Source of the DNA: Xylona heveae TC161 | Taxonomy: Eukaryota > Ascomycota > Xylonomycetes > Xylonales > Xylonaceae | Assembly: GCF_001619985.1 (NCBI RefSeq) | Contig: NW_017264199.1 | Location: 806,001-870,000 of the forward strand | DNA length: 64,000 nucleotides | Direction: 5' to 3' | Shown here: in pieces, positions 11,987 to 20,669 of the stretch | Layout of the letters: every line of letters starts with the position of its first letter | How positions within the stretch are numbered: position 1 is the first letter of the stretch | The notes under the pieces: model-generated | Seen by the model: the letters and a program-made list of their open reading frames with translations, nothing else | Told to the model about the DNA's origin: nothing | Databases searched by the model: none | Position numbers and translations under genes: made by a program

Positions 11987-13102
11987 TCAAGTCAAAGGAT
12001 CTGGAATTTGCTGTGTGATACAATGAATACCGCCTCCAGCAAACGCTAATTCCCGAATTTCTACCTGTACAATGTGTCTTGTGGGGAACGCTGCGCTCAG
12101 AGTCTTAGCGGCAAGAGCATCGTAGTCTAAGACCCCAAACTTGGGAACTATCAGCCCTTGGTTGTTCACGAGATAGTAGTTGACGTAGCTCGCGACCATC
12201 TCTCCATCTGTAACATCAATACCGGTCACATCTGGTTCGTGTACATCCACAAGCCGAAAGCTTCTGCCATGAGCATCTCGAGCATTCGAAAGAACTCTAC
12301 GCGCCTCCTCGTACACTTTTGACCAAACCGATGCACGTGATGATGCAGGCTTGCTCAGCAATATCACGCCAGGTTCAGCAAAACGTGCTAGCGCATCAAT
12401 ATGGCAGTCAGTAACATCTGCTCCTGAAGCGCCTGGCAGCCATATTACTTTTGACACGCCCAAGGTTTCTTGCAGACCCTCTTCGACCGTTCTGCGATCT
12501 TTTCCAGGGTTTCTATTGGCATTCACAAGAGAACTTTCTGTGGCCAGCAGGGTGCCTTGACCGTCAACTTCCAACGCACCGCCTTCAGCCACGACTGGGG
12601 CTTTGATCCGAGGTACCTTCATTCTTTCCAGAACTACTCGAGCCAATGAAGTATTACTGGAGGTAGGGTATTTCGCTCCCCAGCCATTGAAGTTATAATC
12701 GACACCGAAGACTCGGGATTCAAGTTGAGAGGGGTTAACAGAATCGACGTTGTTTGTAAAAGCATGCTTCTTTCTGGGGTTACCGAAAACGAATGTCGGG
12801 GCGATATCTCGCATCCATGGGTCCAGGTCGGAGTCGGACCCATCCGTGTCCAAGGAGACAACATCAATACCGTAGCGCCCACAGTCTTGAACGCTTTTCT
12901 GAGTACTGGCGACTTGAGCAGAGCCTGTGAGAAGAGTGACCGGCTCAAATAGAGATACTGCCTTGGCAACGTTTGTCACTTCTTCGATTGCTTTGGGCAA
13001 TGTCTTGTTCCAGGTTTGTGAAGCCAGGCCAGGTATGGCCATTAGCGTTCTGGAGTGTCTTGTCCATTCCGCTGGCATGAAGAGACGCCGAGCAGCAGCC
13101 AT
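11987..13102 (-). CDS. Agmatine deiminase / peptidyl-arginine deiminase (PAD_porph) family enzyme
   Basis: A single-exon gene of 371 aa, the usual length for this guanidino-modifying fold. Agmatine deiminases turn agmatine into N-carbamoylputrescine and ammonia; relatives act on arginine residues. Family landmarks are visible: MPAEWTRHSRTLMAIPG at the N-terminus (usually MAWP, so Trp is replaced), WMRDIAPTF near residue 95, EGGALEVDGQGT near 170 and DCHIDALARF near 230. The catalytic cysteine is in GGGIHCITQQ near the C-terminus. All the main active-site residues appear present. It converges with the MFS exporter at the edge of the NRPS region, so it could process a guanidino group in the cluster product or simply serve polyamine metabolism. 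The sequence does not give the substrate. Confidence 0.9.
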   Translation of the reverse strand: MAAARRLFMPAEWTRHSRTLMAIPGLASQTWNKTLPKAIEEVTNVAKAVSLFEPVTLLTGSAQVASTQKSVQDCGRYGIDVVSLDTDGSDSDLDPWMRDIAPTFVFGNPRKKHAFTNNVDSVNPSQLESRVFGVDYNFNGWGAKYPTSSNTSLARVVLERMKVPRIKAPVVAEGGALEVDGQGTLLATESSLVNANRNPGKDRRTVEEGLQETLGVSKVIWLPGASGADVTDCHIDALARFAEPGVILLSKPASSRASVWSKVYEEARRVLSNARDAHGRSFRLVDVHEPDVTGIDVTDGEMVASYVNYYLVNNQGLIVPKFGVLDYDALAAKTLSAAFPTRHIVQVEIRELAFAGGGIHCITQQIPDPLT

Positions 13103-14411
13103 TGCTTTGTTCTTCCCCCTAGGTAAAAGGACCTCACGAAACGAAATTTTGAAAAGAAAAAAGCACAGATGAAAAAAGAGGCAATGTCAAATTGAAAATC
13201 ACTATCAGGAGCTGGCATTATAACGCAGTAAACGTATTTTGATGGAACTTGAAAGGAATTTTAGAAAATGAACAAGAACAAAGCGTGTAGCTTCTCGGAT
13301 CGCAAAGATAACTTTTCCAGACATAAGGTACACACATTTGAATTGGGTCAATTGGAATGGTAAACGACCATGGATGACATGGCCTTAGGCATAGGGCGTG
13401 CCCAAGTGCCCTTGAGCCTCATAAGCGTTAGTCAGGGACTGGGGTCAATAATGTGAGCTTATTTTTATTTCCCCTGCTATAGATAGCAATTGCATCTACA
13501 GCTGGTCCACTGTCTGTCCCTATACCTTTATACAATCTGAGAAAGTACGTGCTCTTACCCTTTGGGTGTTGCTTCAGCGGAAGCGTATTTGTCTCTTTGT
13601 AGTCAAAGTTGAAGTTATTGGTTGATTACCAATTCTTTGTCGGCCTGTCGGTGATTCGGTCTTTCACTCCCGCGCGGAGCGCCAGGAGCGCTCGAATGCC
13701 GACGATTAGCGCGGAACGATTCCCCTTTTGCGGCAAGTTCATTCGGAATTAATCCCGGCAGATGAAAGTTTCCCTCGTTCCTTTCGCTTGGTAAGACTTA
13801 CAAACGCTCCTTGCCTTTCCTTCAAAGTTGATTAAGTCAGTTGCGTAAGCTACAGTACCTACGATACGCAGAGATATCGTTCCTGATGTTTGACAGATTT
13901 GTCCCCGATCGCTAAAAATCCAAAGTCCCAGGGGCAATCGGACCCTTTTTCTGCCCCTCCCGCTCTTCATAATGCTTCTTAAGCATCACGTAATTTGTGC
14001 CTCTGATTATTCCCCTCCATAACAAATTGCCCCACGTTTGCCCAACGAGTATCAGGAGAAGGCGGCCCAAAGCGGCAATAAAGGATTTTTGTCGCAATAA
14101 TGTCGGCGCATCTTCTCATTGCTGCATTTGTGTGCTGCGCTAACTACCTAGTTTGGTCTCCATTACTGGTGCGCGCGCTTTGTCAGTATTATCTACCATT
14201 GAAAGATTTCTGATAATGCTTAGAATCGCGCAACGTAACTTCCGCCCCGCAATTGGAAAGCATTTCTTCTGCACCCGTAGAATATAAAAGCACTGCCATT
14301 TGCCCTCTTCTGTGTTCAACAACAACAACACGAGTCAAACCATCCACTCGCATTGAGACATATCGATCAATTCCAAGTTTCCATCGACGAATCTCTTCAT
14401 CTGCATCCAAC
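13103..14411. other. Divergent promoter region, agmatine deiminase / nitroreductase
   Basis: About 1.3 kb between two divergent starts. Open frames here are short and show no recognisable domain. I saw no tRNA or repeat. Confidence 0.5.
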
Positions 14412-15198
14412 ATGACTGTCGAAAAGAAGTCCTTTATTGACGCCATCAAGGCTCGCCGCACTTACTATCAAATCACCAACGAGTCCACCATTTCGGATGA
14501 CCGCATTCAAGAACTCGTCACCGATGTCCTTCTCAATGCGCCTAGCGCATACAACTCGCAATCTGCCCGTTTGGTTATCCTCTTGAAGGAGGATCACGAG
14601 AAACTCTGGGACATTGCCAAGGAAGTCCGGAAGGCCGCTGTTGCGGCTGATGCTTTCCCTGCTATTGAAGCAAAAATCAATGCCTTGCGTGCTGGATATG
14701 GCACTGTAAGTAAACATTCTCTACTCTAGTCGGCGTGGAAGAAGAGACCGTTTCGCTCTAGTCGTGAAAATGAATGGAATAAAAATGCTAATAAGTCTAT
14801 ATTAAAAGATCCTCTTCTATGAAGATATCCCCACCGTTCAGGCCTGCCAGGAGAAATTCAAGGCATTTGCCGACAAATTCATCCAGTTCTCCGAGCACAG
14901 TTCCGCCATGCATCAATATGCACGTAAGTCAAATGCTATAATTCTAAGTGCTTGGTTGTCATGGAGCATCGGTCGGATACTAACACGCTTTCTAGTCTGG
15001 ACTGCCCTTGAAGCCGAAGGACTCGGTGCCAGCCTTCAGCACCAAAACCCTTTCATCGACCAAAGAGTGGCCGGCGAATGGGGTGTTCCGCTTGACTGGG
15101 ATTTGAAGGCCCAGCTTGTCTTTGGCAAGCCTACTGGTCAGCCCGGCGAGAAGACTGCCAAACCAGTGGAGGAGAGATTGAAGGTCTTCGGCAAATAG
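14412..15198 (+). CDS. Nitroreductase-family protein (Frm2/Hbn1 type)
   Basis: An FMN-dependent nitroreductase-fold oxidoreductase of the small fungal Frm2/Hbn1 group, linked in yeast to oxidative-stress and fatty-acid responses. Exons are 14412-14705, 14809-14923 and 14996-15198, giving 203 aa. Introns of 103 nt (GTAAGT, CTAAT, AAG) and 72 nt (GTAAGT, CTAAC, TAG) restore ILFYED and the MHQYALWTALEAEGLG join. Landmarks: IKARRTYYQI near residue 15, NAPSAYNSQSARLV near 45, the helix around LWTALEAEGLGASLQH near 140, and a VFGKPTGQPGEK tail. It has the compact size of this subgroup rather than of bacterial NfsA. It faces away from the agmatine deiminase gene. Confidence 0.93.
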
Positions 15199-15710
15199 AT
15201 TCGATTACGAACACGATTATGAGCATTATAGGGCGTTCGAGCGATGGCATGATTATCCCAGTAACTATTGGATATTAGTGTTTTCTTTCGAAACGAATAG
15301 ACTATAGTCCAATTTTATCCTTTTCCGTTGAAACAATTTGAGCTCATGATCTCATTGATTTATTCGCAAGACTTTTTGCATCGTGCCCCGAAGTAAAGTT
15401 GTCATTAAAAGCAAATCCATTCCAAGCCCACGAGACGACAATGATCTATTTCTATAGATGACAACGCCCCAGACTCCAAGTTATTAGCCAGAAATATAGA
15501 CAAGACCAGCACGAAACAGTCGCCGGGTTCGGCCAAGAATTTCCATGGCAAAAGCATTTGAACCGATAAAGTAAGAATAAATATCAATGCTGGTACCACC
15601 GTGGATGCAACGCGAAAATTGTTAATCCAGAAACCTGATAAATGTGGCCGTAAATTAAATCATAAAATCATCATGACGTCTTCGTACACTTTTCATGGTC
15701 TTCCATGCCC
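15199..15710. other. Convergent 3' flanks of nitroreductase and PPR genes
   Basis: This is 512 bases between two converging genes. No gene or repeat seen. Confidence 0.5.
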
Positions 15711-18140
15711 TTACCGTGGAGACGGATGCTTGACGTGATTTGCCTGGTCGTCAGAAATATCAAGGAGGTGCTGTAAAAAATTATGGCGGTCACTGCTGCT
15801 GCGAGTAAGTTCCTTGGGCAAATGCTCATCGGTAACGAATAGGTTGCTGCCCCATATATTTTGAGCGGCTTTCATCATCTCCTCCAGGGTGAAAGGGTTT
15901 CGAGCTGCTGCCTTTCGATTAATTTCGACTGCTGATCGTCCTGAGCCATACAACATTCTGAAGTTCTGGTTGCAAACTCTCCGAACCAAGCCAGTATGGA
16001 CAGGAGCTCCTTCGTTTTTAAGTGCGCGCAAAAGGAGCAATCCTTTGCACCAAGGGTGAGACATAATGGTCTCGAGCCTATTCATATCCTGAGCTCCGCT
16101 GTGCAATCTATTTGGGGGTATCGATCCTTCTGAGAGAGTACGGAAACCCCAGGTTATGATTGCACCTTGAAGAGCCTTGGGAAACAAAAGCTTCAATGGG
16201 TGTTTGGGATGTGACCGTGGAAGTTCCGGTGTGTGCCATCCTAAGCCGGGATTGTTGCCAGTCGTTATTTGCTGTCCAAAAAGGGCGAGTTTTTTCCGGG
16301 AAGTAGACGGTGAATAATAAGCCATAAGCCAGAGCGCGAGTTTCTCAAGCTCGTCCATGCGTCCACTCATCCCAAGGCGACGGAGGATTTCAGTCCACGC
16401 GGAGGGGGCGACGACACCCCCAGATCGAAGAAGATCCAGCCACAATGTGGCAACTAAACTCAGGTCATCCCGATGGTCGGGAAGAGAGATGGGGCGCTTT
16501 CCCGTTCGCCGGTCACGAAGGCTCGCCCGAAGAAGACACTGAGAAGATGCGGCTGTAATAAGCACCTTATTCTGTCGCATTGCTCTGATGGTCTGTTGGG
16601 CTGCAGTCAAGTCGCCTAGGGCGATATGACTCCGCAATATGACATTCCATGTTTCTGCAGACAGATCACCAGTCCCCGAAACTGTAAGAACAGCAAGTGT
16701 CATCCTAAACTGACGCCAATCTTGTCTTTTGTGATGATAAGTTAGAAGTCTTTCTTGAAGCTTCCTGTCCTGTAAAGCATCGGGATGTTGATCAGTCGCT
16801 AGCAAATCATTCAAAAGTTCGACTTCCCCCTGTATGGCAAATTTTTCAATGCACCGCGAGAAGACTGATGGTCCAATATCTATTCCCGCAGCATTCAACT
16901 TTGCGATATGCTCCTTGATTGCTTGAGGCGCCGGGGATCGAACGGCGATTTCGCGAAATGATATTGGGCCAATCTCGTCCACGCCGAGTATTCGAAGCCC
17001 CCCAATGACCGCATTGACAGAGAAAGCTCTTGTAGCAAAAAGCCTTGCACAGAATTCATCACTAAAAGTCTTTGGCTGTATATTATATATCTCGCCGAGA
17101 GCTCTGTTCATCATCTCGCGGGATAGGAAAGTATTTGGTTTTAGCACTTTTGGAGTAGAGGCGGCAAACGATACGCCGGCTTTTACCAAGCTTTGTGTCA
17201 CTTCTCTCAAGGATTTCTTATCCCCATAAAGCGCAAGGTATTTAAGTAATGGTTCAGCAGCGGTGGAGCTGATGGGTAAATCACCTCTTTCCTTCAACAG
17301 TTTGTGCCATTTAAGTGCTTCCGTATATCTTTCGTCGTCGCAGAGAATAGGAATAATTGTCGAATAAATCTTTTGATGCTCATGTTCCAAATATATGCGC
17401 CTGAAAACTCCAAGTGAGGCTTGATGTTTAAGTGAGTCCCTTACTAGTTCCCTAAGGCCATCAGCAGGTGTAGGATGATATGTTTGTAACCTTTTATGCC
17501 ATTTGTAAGCGACACCGGGATCCTCTATTAGATAGTGGCCCACAATCGCATTGTAGAGCTTGGTCCATCTTTTTCCCGATGTCCGAAGCAGCTTCAAGGA
17601 ATGAATATAGATTTCAATGAGCACAGAAGGCTCTGCAAAGCCTAACTCTAGAAGAGAAGTCCACAATCTATCAGCTGTTCGTCCTTCTGTAGGCAAGTCA
17701 CGACCGTGCTCAACCACAGCGCGCCATATGTCGGCCATGCCTTGCAGCCCATAAATTCTGCGACAATCTTCCACACATTGAACCCATGTATCATTTTCGT
17801 CAAATCTGTTACCAATTGATGGCCAGGTGGTGACCAAGGTGTTACTGAATTGTCGTAGACCCTCGGCTTCGCAGATTGCTGGTCGGATGGTCGAGGAATG
17901 AACATTACAAGGTTCCTTAGTAGACAGCGACTGAAATCTCGTGTGACGAAGGTGAGCGGAAGATTCTTCCTGCAAAGCTGCCGTTCTTGTACTAAATGCA
18001 CGTTTGACAGTGATGTACTGGCGCCAGCCGTACCGACATAATTGAGCGGGACAAAGTGTAAATACGCCCTCCGGGGGCGTAGCTTTCCATATATAACATG
18101 GAGAAAACCACGTCCGAAGGCTTTGCAGCGCTGGCCGCAT
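15711..18140 (-). CDS. Mitochondrial pentatricopeptide-repeat-like protein
   Basis: A single-exon gene of 809 aa starting at the ATG at 18140. The N-terminus is rich in Arg, Ser and aromatic residues with almost no acidic residues before residue 55, and contains RAFSTRTAAL, which resembles a mitochondrial presequence and cleavage site. The body is almost wholly helical in character. It has repeated units of roughly 35 residues, such as the stretch around YTEALKWHKLLKERGDLP, and LTAAQQTIRAMRQNKVL near residue 520, typical of divergent fungal PPR proteins. Such proteins bind organelle RNA and act in mitochondrial transcript processing or translation. I cannot assign the target RNA or a yeast orthologue. 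It is divergent from COX7 across a 292-bp promoter. Confidence 0.82.
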   Translation of the reverse strand: MRPALQSLRTWFSPCYIWKATPPEGVFTLCPAQLCRYGWRQYITVKRAFSTRTAALQEESSAHLRHTRFQSLSTKEPCNVHSSTIRPAICEAEGLRQFSNTLVTTWPSIGNRFDENDTWVQCVEDCRRIYGLQGMADIWRAVVEHGRDLPTEGRTADRLWTSLLELGFAEPSVLIEIYIHSLKLLRTSGKRWTKLYNAIVGHYLIEDPGVAYKWHKRLQTYHPTPADGLRELVRDSLKHQASLGVFRRIYLEHEHQKIYSTIIPILCDDERYTEALKWHKLLKERGDLPISSTAAEPLLKYLALYGDKKSLREVTQSLVKAGVSFAASTPKVLKPNTFLSREMMNRALGEIYNIQPKTFSDEFCARLFATRAFSVNAVIGGLRILGVDEIGPISFREIAVRSPAPQAIKEHIAKLNAAGIDIGPSVFSRCIEKFAIQGEVELLNDLLATDQHPDALQDRKLQERLLTYHHKRQDWRQFRMTLAVLTVSGTGDLSAETWNVILRSHIALGDLTAAQQTIRAMRQNKVLITAASSQCLLRASLRDRRTGKRPISLPDHRDDLSLVATLWLDLLRSGGVVAPSAWTEILRRLGMSGRMDELEKLALWLMAYYSPSTSRKKLALFGQQITTGNNPGLGWHTPELPRSHPKHPLKLLFPKALQGAIITWGFRTLSEGSIPPNRLHSGAQDMNRLETIMSHPWCKGLLLLRALKNEGAPVHTGLVRRVCNQNFRMLYGSGRSAVEINRKAAARNPFTLEEMMKAAQNIWGSNLFVTDEHLPKELTRSSSDRHNFLQHLLDISDDQANHVKHPSPR

Positions 18141-18432
18141 CGACAAAGAAGTGACTATGACATTGCTATAATAGAAATTAGAATTGTCTTCACATGAATA
18201 GAAGTTGCTGAATCCGACTCCAAGTGGAGAGGAGTATATCCAGGCTGTTCAGAGAGCTCCGCATGGCGGGTTACCCGTCTGTCAACCAATAGCAGCCCAA
18301 AGAGATAGCTTTGCACCCGCTAAGCTGACTAATCATCCCTCGAACCTCAAGCTTCACCGTCTCCATTCGTCTCATCACCAATTCTGCGTTATTGTCCGTT
18401 ATTGCTCCGCGCCCACTCCCAATTCTTTCAAA
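18141..18432. promoter_or_regulatory. Compact bidirectional promoter with CCAAT boxes (PPR-like / COX7)
   Basis: Only 292 bases separate two divergent genes for mitochondrial proteins. CCAAT occurs at 18286-18290 and 18378-18382. CCAAT is the binding site of the HAP (Hap2/3/5) complex, which is known to control respiratory genes, so shared control is a reasonable inference. Occupancy cannot be judged from sequence. Confidence 0.5.
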
Positions 18433-19076
18433 ATGTCCGGGTGAGTAATTGCAAATTATCATTAGGGGGGTTTTTTGTGGTTTATAGGCTCCAATTGGTT
18501 GTGGAAAGCATGCTGGATCCCATGAGATTGAAACCTTTACCGGGCTACTCGTCATGAAGAGAAATTTAAGTCAATGGATAAGCCCAATGCTAATGAGTTA
18601 TTCTTCAAACAGGTTCGTCTACCGCGAGAATCGCGTTCCTCACTACCAGCGCCTCTTCCAGAAGCACGATGGTCTGAGACAATGGCATAAGGTCAGCCGC
18701 CGCCCTCTGCACTTTCACCTGAAATGACTGGCGTTCGGGGTCAACCACCTCCGTTCCGAACACAGGAGAATTGGAGTGTTCTTGGATAGAATTTTTGCTG
18801 ACACGCTGGAATTTGTCAGACCCCCCGCAGCAAGTTCATGCTGTACCCCTACTACGCTGTTCTCTGGGGCGGCTTTGCTGGTATGTTGGGTCATGAGTCT
18901 CTTGTCTACTTCGGTCTGCTAACGCACTCAACAATAGGCTCGATGTACATGATGGGCCGTATGGTTATGGTATGCAAAAATCGCGTTTCATGCCGCCGCC
19001 GTGGGGTATAGTCGTATAATAAGACTAACCAATTTTCGCTTTATAGGGCCACAAGACCTGGTTCAGCAAGGGATAG
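18433..19076 (+). CDS. cox7: Cytochrome c oxidase subunit 7 (COX7/VIIa)
   Basis: A small inner-membrane subunit of respiratory complex IV. The coding sequence is spread over five exons (18433-18440, 18613-18691, 18820-18880, 18938-18969, 19047-19076) and gives 69 aa. Exon 1 codes for only MSG, with the last codon split. All introns (172, 128, 57 and 77 nt) are GT-AG and every join keeps frame. The protein has FVYRENRVPHYQRLFQKHD, then TPRSKFMLYPYYAVLWGGF, one membrane segment (YAVLWGGFAGSMYMMGRMVM) and GHKTWFSKG at the end. The PRSKFMLYPYYA segment matches the conserved region of yeast Cox7 (PRSALYLYPFYA). There is about twice as much intron as coding DNA. It is divergent from the mitochondrial PPR-like gene. 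Confidence 0.92.
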
Positions 19077-20669
19077 ATGGGAATCAACATGGTTTGGAGC
19101 AATTCAGCTGCCGCCTTTTGTACAAAGCGCTGTATCAAATTTCACCTCCAATAATGCAATGTTAATTATATCATATTAAGTTCTAAGTCGCTGTCTACAT
19201 TCACGTGCCTTGCCGAGGTGTGTATGAAATCGACATTGTAGAAACCAAGCTATGGGCGAGATAGATCCGGTCACGTGGTTATTCACAAAGATCAGGACTG
19301 TTCTGGCAATTTATTTGCGCATGCGTATTTATTGGATGTAGGAAATTATTTTCGTAAGAGGGAAGAAAAAAGCCGCATGGCGTTGGAGAGAATCTCCGAC
19401 TTTGATCCGATGGGAGCAATCATGCGGCCTCCATTGCCAGTTGAAGCGAGGCTGACCCGAGAATGAGAATACACGAGAAGAAACCAAGCACATGGCTCAA
19501 GAAGGCCAATCAAGGCCAATCAATCATCAGCACGGTCTTGAAGAGAAATGCGAGGGTGTGTGGTCTCCCATTCGGCACCCCATTTCCAAGATCGTTTTGA
19601 AGTGGAGAATGTGGAGTGCGGCCAGTCCCCATGGGCCACATGAGGGGGTATCTCATCTCATTGCATAAGGTAGGTAGGTATTCATGGGTAGAAATAAAAT
19701 AGGCAGCTTATCGGTATACGGGAGTAGCAAACACTGGAATTAATTCATTACGCACAAAGTGGGTCCCGATTTTGAAAGGGAGCAGGTTTCTAGCCATCTG
19801 AGGCCATGGCCCATTTGAGGCAACGACGCCGACTACGAACGACGACAACTGCAACCTTGGCTGACGACCGAAAGAGCAAGAATATGGAATAGCGGCGCGA
19901 TTTCTAGGCGGTCTTGGGAAGGTTTGGCGTTGTGGGTGGAAATGGAGTGAGGGGCGGAGCAACGACGTCTGGACCGTGGGGCCCAGTTGGCTAGAGACCA
20001 CATTCGGCATGATCCCAAAAAAGGGCACGTCAGTGATAGGTAAGGCATAGGTAGAAACATTAGGGGCTGGCTAAACAATTCGGTTCAACCCCTCCCTGGC
20101 GGGCAAGAAATAAAATAGACCTTGGAAGCCCAGCGAAGCGATTAGGTGTTGGTCGAGCTATATAATTTCCAGTACAGGAACTGCCGCGCGGTAGGCAGAG
20201 AGTAGATATTCTGTCACTTGGCAGTCAAGCAACCAAGCTCGAAAGCTGTCTGGCCCCATCTCCCATCGCCGCCTCTTGCCCCTACTCTATTTAAATCCCC
20301 TCTTTCTTGCTTTGCGAACCTCGACCGACTGCCCTCCTACCCTATCCCTAACTCTCATCACGTTATTTGCATTGATTACTACGGTATGCTCATCGCTAAA
20401 AGAAACCCTATCTTGACGGCGTCCTGATCAAGCATTCACAGACTTTGGGACCCTTGACTCTGCCTCTACCGAGTCTGATCGACAGGCACGCCCATGCATT
20501 AGAATCTTATCAACACAGCGTCATTTATCTATCCCGTACGAGCTCGAAACCCTCCTCTGCGGCCGCAATTCACCCAGGACTTTGGCTGGGCGAAAAATTA
20601 GGTCGACAGCTGCGTGTCTGACTGGCTTTCTCGAGACCCTCCCTTTCTGAACACCCCGCAACCACCAAT
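19077..20669. other. Intergenic: COX7 3' flank and tps2 promoter/leader
   Basis: About 1.6 kb. The right half has the look of a promoter: a TATA-like run near 20158-20166, pyrimidine-rich stretches at 20281-20345, and several AGGGG/CCCCT pentamers listed separately. I saw no coding sequence. Confidence 0.5.
19950..20301. promoter_or_regulatory. Group of stress-response-element-like pentamers upstream of tps2
   Basis: AGGGG occurs at 19950-19954 and 20062-20066, and CCCCT at 20089-20093, 20279-20283 and 20297-20301. One more AGGGG lies farther out at 19643-19647. These are the core of the STRE bound by Msn2/4-type C2H2 factors, which control trehalose genes in yeast. The pentamer is short, so some copies are expected by chance. 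Confidence 0.35.
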
